Below, one piece after another: positions 19,542 through 28,656 of a stretch of DNA of 64,000 nt. The DNA is taken from positions 26,002-90,001 of the forward strand of contig CACMTN010000009.1 of NCBI GenBank assembly GCA_902616615.1, given 5' to 3'. Numbering within the stretch: position 1 is the stretch's first letter; each line of letters starts with the position of its first letter. Origin of the DNA: an uncultured SAR116 cluster alpha proteobacterium. Its GTDB lineage: Bacteria; Pseudomonadota; Alphaproteobacteria; Puniceispirillales; Marisalimonadaceae. The notes beneath the pieces were generated by a model, which saw only the letters and a program-made list of their open reading frames with translations, was not told the origin of the DNA and did no database searches. Both the position numbers and the translations under genes were made by a program.

Positions 19542-20474
19542 TTATATTTTTTCACTAATTGCTATATTTAATTTTTTAGCAATAAATATTTCTGTTTTTC
19601 TTAATGATTCTTTTGTTAGACCACCTATATGAGGAGTGATAATCACATTTTTGTTTTTAGTTAAATCTTGCCAGTGTCTTAAGTTGTTTTTTGAGTTTTC
19701 GTTTGAAATTACATCTAATGCAACTCCTGCAAAATCTCCCCTCTTTGTTGCGTTCATTAAAATTTCTTCATCTATCAATTCACCTCGTGAAGAATTAATA
19801 AAAAATTTATTTTTCAATAATTTAATTTCTTTTTTTCCAATAATGGGAGGTTGTTTATAATTATAATTTGCACATAAAACTACAATTCTACTCTTATTTA
19901 TCAGTTCTAAAATGTTATCTAATTTAATCCAATTTGACTTAGCATTAATTTTTTTTTTATCATAATACATTATTTTAGCACCAAAGGCATCACAATAATT
20001 AGCAACTTGTGTTCCAACTCTACCTAATCCAATTAATCCTACCTTATTAGAAAACAATTCTTCACCTCTACATTTATTTCTTTCCCACTCTCCATCTGCA
20101 ATTGATCTAATTGCTATCCCATATCTTCTTAATAACGCTAATATTAAACCAAAAGTGTGTTCTGGTGTAGCTTTTATCGCTTTTAAAAATCTAGTTTCAC
20201 CACGTAATGTTAAAACCTTAATTTTTTTCTTACTCATGTGTTCTATATCTAAATGATTGTGACCTGTCGTAGGACTGCATAACCATTCTAAATTTGGACA
20301 ATTTTTCAAAAAATCTTCGTCTATATTATGCGATAGTCTAACAAATAAAACATTTAGTGAAGACAGAAATTTTTTTAAATTACTACCATCGTACATTATT
20401 ACATTACCAATTTTTTTAAGTATTAAAATAGCATCTGTTGAAAATTTTTCTGGCTCTAAAATACCTATTTGCAT
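19542..20474 (-). CDS. D-isomer-specific 2-hydroxyacid dehydrogenase in the nonulosonic acid block
   Basis: An NAD-dependent oxidoreductase of 310 residues. VGLIGLGRVGTQVANY is the nucleotide-binding loop; the catalytic Arg lies in INSSRGELIDEE, and the His in ITPHIGGLT with Asp/Glu upstream. It overlaps neuA by 10 nt and precedes neuB by 32 nt, so it belongs to the nonulosonic acid block. It has no part in textbook sialic acid synthesis. It could act on the alpha-keto acid of the sugar, or on a precursor that the two Gfo/Idh enzymes also handle. Family sure, substrate unknown. Confidence 0.85.
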   Translation of the reverse strand: MQIGILEPEKFSTDAILILKKIGNVIMYDGSNLKKFLSSLNVLFVRLSHNIDEDFLKNCPNLEWLCSPTTGHNHLDIEHMSKKKIKVLTLRGETRFLKAIKATPEHTFGLILALLRRYGIAIRSIADGEWERNKCRGEELFSNKVGLIGLGRVGTQVANYCDAFGAKIMYYDKKKINAKSNWIKLDNILELINKSRIVVLCANYNYKQPPIIGKKEIKLLKNKFFINSSRGELIDEEILMNATKRGDFAGVALDVISNENSKNNLRHWQDLTKNKNVIITPHIGGLTKESLRKTEIFIAKKLNIAISEKI

Positions 20475-21163
20475 AAAATTTTCCTTAAGAGTTTTAAATC
20501 TTCAAGATTATCAATATTTATTGATTTTGTTTTTTTCATTTCAAATAACATTGGATTATTACATAATAATTTTTTTGTTTTGAAAATATAGGGAACTTTA
20601 GTTACGTATAATGCACCATTTCTAATATATACAGGTCCGTGAGTTTGCCTCCTAATACCTTTATTATGGTCTTCACTAAGTGGTTTAAGGTTTTTTCCGA
20701 CTTTCTTGTACATAACATTTTTATTTATATAATCTTCTTGATAACATGATATCAACGAATTTGTTTTTGATGACATGAAAGCTTTAACAGCCTTACAGAT
20801 ATCATTTGAATTTCGCTGAGGATTGGTTGGTTGTAATATCATAACTGCATCAAAAGTATGACCCATTTTTTTTAATGAGACTAAAGCATGAAGGACGAAT
20901 TCAATTGATTTAGAGATATCTTTTGCTGCTTGTTTTGGTCTTAGGAATGGTACTTCTGCACCAGCTTCTTCAGCAATTTCAGCTATTTTTGGATCATCAG
21001 TTGATACTATACATTTTTTTAAAGTATGTTTTTTTCTTAATTCCAAACCTGTTTCTATTGACCAATTTATAAGTGGTTTTCCACACAAATCAACTATATT
21101 CTTTCCTTTTATACCTTTTGACCCTCCTCTGGCAGGAATAATTCCTAAGATACTTTTATTCAT
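20465..21163 (-). CDS. neuA: CMP-nonulosonic acid synthetase (acylneuraminate cytidylyltransferase)
   Basis: Activates the nonulosonic acid with CTP to give the CMP-sugar used by a transferase. IIPARGGSKGIKGKNI at about 8-23 is the nucleotide-binding loop of this family; further signs are CIVSTDDPKIAEIAEEAGAE and LQPTNPQRNSNDI. The 232 residues are a normal single-domain length, without the hydrolase domain some NeuA proteins carry. It starts the block neuA-dehydrogenase-neuB-neuC and lies 41 nt downstream of two Gfo/Idh oxidoreductase genes. Confidence 0.9.
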   Translation of the reverse strand: MNKSILGIIPARGGSKGIKGKNIVDLCGKPLINWSIETGLELRKKHTLKKCIVSTDDPKIAEIAEEAGAEVPFLRPKQAAKDISKSIEFVLHALVSLKKMGHTFDAVMILQPTNPQRNSNDICKAVKAFMSSKTNSLISCYQEDYINKNVMYKKVGKNLKPLSEDHNKGIRRQTHGPVYIRNGALYVTKVPYIFKTKKLLCNNPMLFEMKKTKSINIDNLEDLKLLRKILCK

Positions 21164-21204
21164 GTTTTTTATCCATTAGTTATCTTTGAACAATTTAAAA
21201 TATT

Positions 21205-22170
21205 CTACTTTAAATCATTATAGCCGCCTAATGTCTCTGCTAAATTCATTAATTTTATTGCATACTCAGGAGAAACTAACCCAGAATTATCTCCATACAA
21301 AAAATCTTTGTTTTGTAGAAAAACTCCTGGTTTATATTTAACATCTAAGTAATTATTAAAATTTCCATCTTCTATTTTAAAACTATTTTTTCTGATTATT
21401 TTGAAATTCTCGATTGGATTAAAAATATACCTTGTAGAACTTGTCATCCATTCAACCTTCCAATTTCCAGGGGAATTCCAGTTTGCGTGATAAACAAACG
21501 GAACATAATTTTCAGTTATTCCTGAGCCATAAAAAATACTTCCTGATGGATGCCAATTTAGTTCTTTTTCTTTAATAAGAAATGAACATTCAGAGTATAA
21601 AGGCAGTCCAACTTGTGAAAAAGCCATATCTATAACGTGCATGCTGTTTGCTAATATCCACCTTTTTTTAACTTCAGCATTTTTATTTACCGGACCATCA
21701 ATGCTATCATAATTCTCATTAAATTCAAAATAGACACTTTGAATTTTCTCTTTTGAATCTTTAATAAGTTCTATTACACTTTTATATGAAGAGTAATATC
21801 TTCTATTATAAGCCACTCGTAAATTAATGTTGTTTTTCTTTATTAACTTTAATATTTGATCGGCCTCTTTTTTATTTAAGACCATTGGTTTTTCAACAAG
21901 AATATTTTTAATTCCTAAGTTTATGACATTAGATGTAGTTTCATACAACATCTCAATTGGAGCAGCAACTATAACGTGTGAGGGCTTGAAAATTTTTACA
22001 GCTTTTAACAAATCCCTTTCAAAAAAGTAAACTCCTAAATTTTCAACTTCTTTTTTAGCTCTTGATGTTGGTGCCCATGCACCAATCGCCTCTGTGTAGA
22101 GATCTTTTAATGCTAAAAGATGGGCAATCCCCATTTTTCCTGTACCAATTACTAAAACTCTTACACTCAT
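21205..22170 (-). CDS. Gfo/Idh/MocA-family oxidoreductase
   Basis: An NAD(P)-dependent sugar oxidoreductase of 321 residues. VLVIGTGKMGIAHLLAL (5-21) binds the cofactor and ILVEKPMVLNKKEAD carries the family's EKP motif with the catalytic lysine. The C-terminal half is a substrate-binding beta-sheet domain. It lies 2 nt from the next Gfo/Idh gene and 41 nt before neuA. Paired genes of this type beside neu or leg genes suggest oxidation or reduction of the nonulosonic acid or its nucleotide form, but I know of no direct proof for this arrangement. Confidence 0.82.
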   Translation of the reverse strand: MSVRVLVIGTGKMGIAHLLALKDLYTEAIGAWAPTSRAKKEVENLGVYFFERDLLKAVKIFKPSHVIVAAPIEMLYETTSNVINLGIKNILVEKPMVLNKKEADQILKLIKKNNINLRVAYNRRYYSSYKSVIELIKDSKEKIQSVYFEFNENYDSIDGPVNKNAEVKKRWILANSMHVIDMAFSQVGLPLYSECSFLIKEKELNWHPSGSIFYGSGITENYVPFVYHANWNSPGNWKVEWMTSSTRYIFNPIENFKIIRKNSFKIEDGNFNNYLDVKYKPGVFLQNKDFLYGDNSGLVSPEYAIKLMNLAETLGGYNDLK

Positions 22171-22172
22171 TA

Positions 22173-23168
22173 CTAGGTAAATCTATAAGGAGGATTTATA
22201 CCACCACAAACTAATATGTCCTCAATACACTTGTGAGATATATTAGCGGTCTCTAGGTCTGGTAATTTAATATTGTCATGAGTCCAATTTTCAATAAAAG
22301 TATCGTTATTTGGGATATCAAAAGTCCCATTTTCAACAGTTTCATAGTTTAGGCCATATCTATACATAGGAACGTCTAAATCACTTCGTCTTTCCAAAAT
22401 ATTCCATGTCAGATTTCCATAGTTTACAGTAATTATAAAATGTTTTCCTTTTATCGTTAATATAACATTTGCACTGCTGTTAGCTGTAATTGAACTTAAA
22501 AGTTTCCCTTTTGAAGAAGTTATTACAAAGTTTGCGCCAAAATCATAGAATTCTTTACCTCTTCCACTTTCAATTAATTTATCTGAAAGATCTACCCATT
22601 TAACTTTAGGTTTATTATTATTCGAAAAATATATAAAATTATCAATTAAATGTATACCATTACAACCAAGTCCAATTGCTCCTCCATTAATTGTCATTAT
22701 AAATTCTTCTTCATTTTTACAATAATCAAAAATTTTTTTTATGTGAGGCCAACTTCTTCTTATTAAGTTTACTTCAATTTGTTTATAAATTTTCTTGTTT
22801 TTCGCAATATTTAAAATAGAATTTATTTCCTTAGGATTAGAAGATAATGGTTTTTCTAATAAAATTTTGTTTGCATAAGATATATCAGTAAAATTTTTAA
22901 AATTTTCAAATCTTGAAGAAGCTGTCTCAGAAAAAAAAGCAAAATCGTATTTTTCACTAGGAGATTTTACCTTGATAAAATTTTCGAAACTCAAGGATTC
23001 TTTTTTCAGCTCAGATTTTGCAATGTCAAATACCTTTTCGTTTGGGTCATAAGTTTCAACTATACACCCAATTTTGATCAATCCTTTTAGGTGTCTTCTT
23101 CCCATTGACCCTAAACCTGAAATGTAAGCTTTTTTGTTATTTAATTTTATTTTCACATTTATAACCAC
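22173..23168 (-). CDS. Gfo/Idh/MocA-family oxidoreductase
   Basis: A second member of the family, 331 residues. The cofactor loop is AYISGLGSMGRRHLKGL (about 13-29) and the catalytic segment ILLEKPLSSNPKE. GAIGLGCNGIHLID in the middle holds the His found in the active site of many members. It overlaps the polysaccharide deacetylase gene by 10 nt and abuts the other oxidoreductase, so the three are co-expressed. Low similarity between the two Gfo/Idh proteins argues for different steps and against a recent duplication. Confidence 0.8.
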   Translation of the reverse strand: MVINVKIKLNNKKAYISGLGSMGRRHLKGLIKIGCIVETYDPNEKVFDIAKSELKKESLSFENFIKVKSPSEKYDFAFFSETASSRFENFKNFTDISYANKILLEKPLSSNPKEINSILNIAKNKKIYKQIEVNLIRRSWPHIKKIFDYCKNEEEFIMTINGGAIGLGCNGIHLIDNFIYFSNNNKPKVKWVDLSDKLIESGRGKEFYDFGANFVITSSKGKLLSSITANSSANVILTIKGKHFIITVNYGNLTWNILERRSDLDVPMYRYGLNYETVENGTFDIPNNDTFIENWTHDNIKLPDLETANISHKCIEDILVCGGINPPYRFT

Positions 23169-24067
23169 TCATTCAAATCATTAATATCTATTCTATTAAG
23201 ACAAAGTATATTTTCGTTAGAGTTTATTTCATTTATCCCTCTTTTCATTGTTAAACCATATCTATAACCACATTTTTCAGCGATATGAAAAACTTTGTCA
23301 TTTACAGAAGATTTCCCACCATATGGATATGAAATACCATCCATTTTAAAACCTGTTATATCAGTTAAAATTTGTCTTGAATATTGTAACTCTTCTTTAA
23401 TGGTATTCTCATCTAAATTTGATAGTGGTAGGTGTGAATGTGAATGCGACCCAAGTTGGTTTTTCCCAGCAAGAAATCTCAATTCGTCTCTAGAAAAATA
23501 TATTTGTTTAGCGATATCACTTTCTTCTCCGAATTTACTCATAAAAAGGTTTGTCAACCAATCATTTCTTGCATCTTTGTCAACTACGAAATTTAAGAAA
23601 TATTTGATTCTTCTTGAGATTTTATCATCATATCTATATTGAATTTTTAGAGCTTCTTCATCGAATTTGATGTTACTTATATTAAATTTTTTTTCTAACT
23701 CCCTAAATAACTCATTATCTGACATATGTAACCTTATCATATGTAATTTATGAACAAACAAAACTTTTCCATCAGTATATGGAAGTGTTGGAACAAAAAA
23801 TATTGGGTAAAGATTAATTGATCTTAATTGTTTAGCTGCATTCAATTGTTCTTTTAAGCCATCATCAAAAGTGATTATAGCAAGTTTATAATCATTTTTT
23901 ATTTTTCTTTTTTTGATATTTAATAAGTCATTCTGCGAGCCTATAAGCCAACCGTTTTTAGTTAAATTATGAATCTCCAATTCTAATTCCTTTGGAGTAA
24001 TTGGGTATATGCCCTGTTTTGACTTTTTTGATCTGAAATAATGATGATTAATTATTAAAATAGTCAT
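23159..24067 (-). CDS. Polysaccharide deacetylase family protein (NodB-like)
   Basis: Probably removes an acetyl group from an N-acetyl sugar, a natural partner for the formyltransferase just upstream. The NodB motifs are readable: AIITFDDGLKEQ (the Asp-Asp pair), GSHSHSHLPLS (the metal-binding histidines) and ISYPYGGKSS. The 302 residues include an insertion between the first two motifs. The start overlaps the formyltransferase gene by 20 nt. No signal peptide is visible, so it should work in the cytoplasm on a nucleotide- or lipid-linked sugar. Confidence 0.8.
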   Translation of the reverse strand: MTILIINHHYFRSKKSKQGIYPITPKELELEIHNLTKNGWLIGSQNDLLNIKKRKIKNDYKLAIITFDDGLKEQLNAAKQLRSINLYPIFFVPTLPYTDGKVLFVHKLHMIRLHMSDNELFRELEKKFNISNIKFDEEALKIQYRYDDKISRRIKYFLNFVVDKDARNDWLTNLFMSKFGEESDIAKQIYFSRDELRFLAGKNQLGSHSHSHLPLSNLDENTIKEELQYSRQILTDITGFKMDGISYPYGGKSSVNDKVFHIAEKCGYRYGLTMKRGINEINSNENILCLNRIDINDLNEWL

Positions 24068-24806
24068 TTTGATTTTTTTTTATTAATTTTATTTGATGTT
24101 TAGTTAAACCATTTTCCGTATATGACAATACATTAAGGAGATCTTGTTCTGAAAAATCTATTTTTTTGTAGTATTTACCATTTATACTTTCCTGATTAAA
24201 CGGTTTTAATTTTCCTTTTAAATAGCTTAAAACTATTTCAGGAAAGATATTTATTGAATCTCTAATCAACCTAAGAGTAATATCATAATAATTTTCATTA
24301 ACCATGAAATGTGGTAAAACTCTGTGAAGTATTTTCCCTCCATCTACTTTTTTAGTGGCAATGTGGATAGTAGTTCCAAGAAACTTTAATTCTTTGTTAA
24401 CGAAAGGCCAAAATAGTGTTGCGGAGCCTCTATAAAAAGGGGATAATCCCAAATGAAGATTAATTATTTTATCAGGAAATAATTTAAGCCAATCATCATT
24501 TAAAATCGCAGTTCCAAATAAACATACAACGTCAAAACATTCTTTCTTTATTTTATCTAAAAGATTTTGGCTATTTATGTCATCAACAAATTCATAATGT
24601 TTTTTATAGTTTTTTTTAAACCATTTTTCTTCATGAAATTGCATTAATCTAAAATGATTTCTAATAATATTAGAGTTATTTTTTTGTGTTTCATAATAAT
24701 TTGTTTTTTTTTGAATAATTACACATGATTTATTAAATGATTGAGAAATTTTATGAATAAAATACGTGTGTCTGGGACTATTACTTGTAAGAATTAATAC
24801 TTTCAA
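24048..24806 (-). CDS. Formyltransferase-fold protein, probable sugar N-formyltransferase
   Basis: It belongs to the fold of methionyl-tRNA formyltransferase and sugar N-formyltransferases, which move a formyl group from N10-formyl-tetrahydrofolate to an amine. The catalytic residues can be placed: Asn and His in IINLHLGLSPFYRG and Asp in TKKVDGGKIL. The 252 residues cover the catalytic domain, with no room for the full tRNA-binding domain of Fmt. It overlaps the deacetylase gene downstream and asparagine-synthase-like gene 2 upstream (4 nt). Deacetylation followed by formylation of an amino sugar is the likely sequence, by inference. Confidence 0.75.
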   Translation of the reverse strand: MKVLILTSNSPRHTYFIHKISQSFNKSCVIIQKKTNYYETQKNNSNIIRNHFRLMQFHEEKWFKKNYKKHYEFVDDINSQNLLDKIKKECFDVVCLFGTAILNDDWLKLFPDKIINLHLGLSPFYRGSATLFWPFVNKELKFLGTTIHIATKKVDGGKILHRVLPHFMVNENYYDITLRLIRDSINIFPEIVLSYLKGKLKPFNQESINGKYYKKIDFSEQDLLNVLSYTENGLTKHQIKLIKKNQNDYFNN

Positions 24807-26605
24807 TTTATTTTATTCCGATCTAGAAAATTTCTTGCCCAAAGTTCTAAGTTTATCCATTGCCATATAAAAAAAGAATTTTTCATTTTACCTTTTAAAT
24901 AGTCTAAGTATATTGCTTTTGCTGTTTTAGGGTTTATCCATTCTCTTTCTGCAAAACTTTTCGAAGCTAAAATATTTTGAACCATTTCTTTCCATTCATT
25001 TGAAAGCCATTCTCTTTGAGGAGATTGAACTGATCTTTTTTTTGAAAAAGCAATATTATTTGAAGTGAACTTCGAAAGAATTTTTCGAAATATAACTTTA
25101 CTACCTAAATTATTTAACAACAAATTTGTAGGAATACTTAAAGCAAACTCTACTAATCTATGATCTAAAAAAGGCACTCTTAATTCACAAGAGTGAAACA
25201 TAGATACTCTGTCATTAAATCTTAATCCTCTTGGTATTTTATAAAACAACAAATCCTCTACGGCAAGACGTTTTACAGGATCATTAATGTTATAGAGGGT
25301 AGGTAATGAAATAGGATTATTTTTAAGGAGATTATTGTGTATTGCGGTGGGTTGCAATCCATTAGATCCGTCTATGGAGGATAATTTATCAAATGATTTT
25401 GGTGGGTGTCCCCAAAAGTTTGAAAAATCATTTTTAATCATTTCATGATTGTTATTAACTTTTGACAATTCTACATAGAGTTGATGATATTTTTCATATC
25501 CAAGGAAGGTTTCATCTACACCATTCCCATCTAACAAAACTTTGATGTTTTTGTTTGAAGCAGTGTTGTATATACTGTTATACCCACATACAAAAACTCC
25601 ACCAAACGGTTCTGCTTGTGAAATAATGGTATCGGTTAAATAATTATCAATTTTTTCAAACGTTAATTCTTCAATATTTAAAGTCCCTCCTTTTGAAATC
25701 TCATTAACCCAGGGAAGCTCACTATATCCAGGATAATCCTGCGTGAATAATTCAGCATGACCATTATGGTTAATAGCCTTTGATACGAGCATAGATGAAT
25801 CAACTCCACCAGAAACATTTAAACCAACATTTACATCAGCAATTAAATTTGATGAAACAGCCTCTGTTATTAATTTTTCAGTTTCAAAAATAATTTCATC
25901 TTCTGGAATATTGTTTATTTTTAATTTTTTTGAAAGGTCGTACCATTTCTCTGATTTATCATTTTTTTTGTAATAACTAATTTCAGTAATAGTTCCGGGC
26001 AGAACTGCCTTTATGTCCTTAAAAAAAGTTTTATTAGAATGATCATAATTACCCGTTTCAAGATAAGTTCTAATTATATTATTATTAGGAACAATACTTT
26101 TTAGAAACCTTAAAATCGGCGGAATTTCACTTGATATAACCATAATATTATTTGCTTCAAACTTATATAAAGGCTTAATTCCAAATCTATCCCTAACCAT
26201 AAATATAGTTTTATTTTTCATATCTAATATTACAAATGAAAACATTCCTATGAGTTTATTTAAACATTTTTTTCCCCAAATTGTCCAAGCGGCCAATAAC
26301 ACCTCAGTATCACTTTTTGTTTTCCATAACCACCTACTTCCAATTTCTTTCTTTAGTTTTTTAAAATTATATATTTCACCGTTGTAGATTAATGTCCATC
26401 TTTTACATGGAGATATAAAAGGTTGATTTGCAACATTCGAAATATCTATAATCTTTAACCTTGTATGAGCTAAAAAAAGTTTTCCATTTTCTAAGTAGAT
26501 CGTATTCTGAGAGTCTGGACCTCTATGAATTAAATCTTTTAAAGCATCATTTAATACATATTGATATTTGAGTAGGGGATCCCAGACAGCTAATATTCCA
26601 CACAT
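24803..26605 (-). CDS. Asparagine-synthase-like glutamine amidotransferase 2
   Basis: A complete class II glutamine amidotransferase with a synthetase domain, 600 residues. The open frame extends seven codons further, but I take the ATG at 26605 because it gives MCGILAV with the nucleophile Cys2 exposed. The glutaminase part has LIHRGPDS and YNGEIYNF; the synthetase part has VSGGVDSSM and DGNGVDETFLGYEKYH, where the second motif departs from the usual SGDGGDE. That change may mean an altered acceptor. It overlaps the formyltransferase gene by 4 nt, tying amidation and formylation together. Confidence 0.84.
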   Translation of the reverse strand: MCGILAVWDPLLKYQYVLNDALKDLIHRGPDSQNTIYLENGKLFLAHTRLKIIDISNVANQPFISPCKRWTLIYNGEIYNFKKLKKEIGSRWLWKTKSDTEVLLAAWTIWGKKCLNKLIGMFSFVILDMKNKTIFMVRDRFGIKPLYKFEANNIMVISSEIPPILRFLKSIVPNNNIIRTYLETGNYDHSNKTFFKDIKAVLPGTITEISYYKKNDKSEKWYDLSKKLKINNIPEDEIIFETEKLITEAVSSNLIADVNVGLNVSGGVDSSMLVSKAINHNGHAELFTQDYPGYSELPWVNEISKGGTLNIEELTFEKIDNYLTDTIISQAEPFGGVFVCGYNSIYNTASNKNIKVLLDGNGVDETFLGYEKYHQLYVELSKVNNNHEMIKNDFSNFWGHPPKSFDKLSSIDGSNGLQPTAIHNNLLKNNPISLPTLYNINDPVKRLAVEDLLFYKIPRGLRFNDRVSMFHSCELRVPFLDHRLVEFALSIPTNLLLNNLGSKVIFRKILSKFTSNNIAFSKKRSVQSPQREWLSNEWKEMVQNILASKSFAEREWINPKTAKAIYLDYLKGKMKNSFFIWQWINLELWARNFLDRNKIN

Positions 26606-26679
26606 GTTTTCCCCATTTTGAAACAATTAATTTTAAATTAACTAGAATATGCTACCACAAAATTTTGAAATTATTACAA

Positions 26680-27864
26680 TTAGATCTTTTGTTTAATAAC
26701 ATATTTACCTTTTTTCCACTTTGCGCTCACAAAATCATCTTTTAAAATCTTTATAAAACAATTTTTGATTTGTTTGCCCCTTGCTTTCATCGAATGTTTA
26801 GATAAAACAAGATCTCTTGCATTGGAAGCAATTGTTTGCGCTTTAGGATCTTTTAACCAGTATTTAATTATCTCTAAAAGTTGATCAGGGTCTGATTTAA
26901 TATAATGTTTATTAGGTAAAAATCCCAAATCTTCATATCCTATGCAAGGATTACAGATCAAAAGACTTCCAGATGCAGGTATTTCAAAAAACTTTCTTAT
27001 TGGGATACCAAAACCACCACGAGAAGTATATATACATTTTGTATTTTTAAGAGAGCTTTTAAATGACGTATGATACAAATTCATCATAAAATCATAGGCA
27101 AATGGTCTAATTTTCAAGAAATTCAATATTTTAAAAATGTTAAAAATATATTTTGATGGATATTTTAAATTAGAGTTTCTTAACTGTTTTAATGCTAATC
27201 TTCTGAGGAAATATTCTACACCCGGAACTGATATATCAAAGTATCTGTTTTCTAGAGGTTCAAAAAAAAATTCTTCATTCGAAACAAAATGTAAAGCCGT
27301 TATGTGTCTGTTTGCATTTTCTTTAATATATTGATACCATCTATCAGAAAATTGACCATGTTTTCTTTTGTAATGTTTTTCATTTTTTGCATAAGATGGT
27401 AAATCTTGTAGCAAACTTATTGACTGCTCATTGGGCCCAATTAAATAAAAAGAATTATTATCAATTAATTCTAAAACTTTACCTGGATCAGAGTAATAGT
27501 CATAATTCAATATAGATATTGCTTTAATTTTTATATCCAAATTAGAGTAATTGCTATTTATATCTTTATAAAATGATAAAAGAGTTTTAGAAGACGATTT
27601 ATTTACAGTATTTCTTTTACAATACAACATAACTTCTTCTTCTTTGTCTTTAGAAAGCATTGGGCAAGTAGGTCCATAAATGACTATGTCAAATTCTTTT
27701 TTTGTTGCTAAAAATTTCAATATACCACCTTTTACTAAATTATCATTTACAAATCCTGGTCCATAAAATGTGATGTCATTACTTATTTCAAATAGCAGAA
27801 AGGGAAATAAATTTGCTGTTGGATTAATATGCTTAGCATTTATATCTATATATAAAATACGCAT
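26680..27864 (-). CDS. CgeB-like glycosyltransferase (Glyco_trans_1_2 type)
   Basis: A probable GT-B transferase of 394 residues. The C-terminal part shows SRGGFGIPIRKFFEIPASGSL followed by CNPCIGYEDLGF and HSMKARGKQI, the pattern of CgeB/PF13524 proteins, where the Glu of FFE replaces the usual donor motif. The N-terminal half is poorly conserved but starts like a Rossmann unit (ILYIDINAKH). It stands alone between asparagine-synthase-like gene 2 (74 nt away) and a deacetylase-like gene (63 nt), so it is slightly less tightly packed than its neighbours. Substrates are unknown. Confidence 0.68.
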   Translation of the reverse strand: MRILYIDINAKHINPTANLFPFLLFEISNDITFYGPGFVNDNLVKGGILKFLATKKEFDIVIYGPTCPMLSKDKEEEVMLYCKRNTVNKSSSKTLLSFYKDINSNYSNLDIKIKAISILNYDYYSDPGKVLELIDNNSFYLIGPNEQSISLLQDLPSYAKNEKHYKRKHGQFSDRWYQYIKENANRHITALHFVSNEEFFFEPLENRYFDISVPGVEYFLRRLALKQLRNSNLKYPSKYIFNIFKILNFLKIRPFAYDFMMNLYHTSFKSSLKNTKCIYTSRGGFGIPIRKFFEIPASGSLLICNPCIGYEDLGFLPNKHYIKSDPDQLLEIIKYWLKDPKAQTIASNARDLVLSKHSMKARGKQIKNCFIKILKDDFVSAKWKKGKYVIKQKI

Positions 27865-27927
27865 GTCTATTTACCAAAATTATTCTTCATGGATTGTGTT
27901 ATAAAGATGTCATTAATTAATGCTCAT

Positions 27928-28653
27928 TCAACTAATATTTTTTCTATTATTAATTTTTAACAAGTTGTCATAATATTTTAGAGAATAGTCCGATCTACCT
28001 AATATTGATCTTTGAATTTTGTCCCTAGGTGTCATATCCATTTCTTGCCACCAAACTGGATGAGTTAAAACATATAATTTTTTTATATTATTATTTAAAA
28101 GTAAATTATCTAAAGTTTCGTATTTCCAGAAACCATTACTGTCTGAGCAATATTTATATTGTTTATATAATTTTGGTGAAGAAGCATTAAAAAAACCAAA
28201 ATAGTTTAAATTGTCAAACTTAAAATTTTTTAATGTTGTTGGATTATGTATTGAAAATATTTCTATTTCTTTTTTTATTATATTTTTTAATATATTTGCT
28301 TCAAAGTTGAGATTATAACCAACTTTATTAAAAGATTTTGTATCATAAATACTTGCGTCAAAATGTATACCTATTGTGTGTCCAAGAGACGCAATTTCCT
28401 GTATTATTTCAAAGATTTTTTGCTCTAACACATTATAAAAAATTGATGTAACTTGCACAAAATAATAGGCTTTAATGCCAAATTCAGCTTCTTTTTTTGC
28501 CATGAATAATGCGCGATTAGGCGAAACATCAATATCATGACGCCACAAAATTACTTTTTCATCATCATTAAATTTTTCGTCAAATTTAATAAATTTGTAG
28601 TTTTTTGAAGCAGATTCTAAAATTTTGCAATAATTTTTTGATGTAATTGCCAT
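27928..28653 (-). CDS. Polysaccharide-deacetylase-fold protein
   Basis: A 241-residue protein with a NodB-like fold. WRHDIDVSPNRAL holds the metal-binding His-Asp, GIHFDASIYD gives a further His-Phe-Asp, and FSIHNPTT and VLTHPVWW supply later histidines. The order of motifs fits divergent deacetylases found in many sugar loci. It abuts the ABC transporter gene (3 nt) and lacks a signal peptide. A distinct hydrolase activity on the same fold cannot be excluded, because the usual SxPYG motif is not clear. Confidence 0.66.
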   Translation of the reverse strand: MAITSKNYCKILESASKNYKFIKFDEKFNDDEKVILWRHDIDVSPNRALFMAKKEAEFGIKAYYFVQVTSIFYNVLEQKIFEIIQEIASLGHTIGIHFDASIYDTKSFNKVGYNLNFEANILKNIIKKEIEIFSIHNPTTLKNFKFDNLNYFGFFNASSPKLYKQYKYCSDSNGFWKYETLDNLLLNNNIKKLYVLTHPVWWQEMDMTPRDKIQRSILGRSDYSLKYYDNLLKINNRKNIS

Positions 28654-28656
28654 TAT

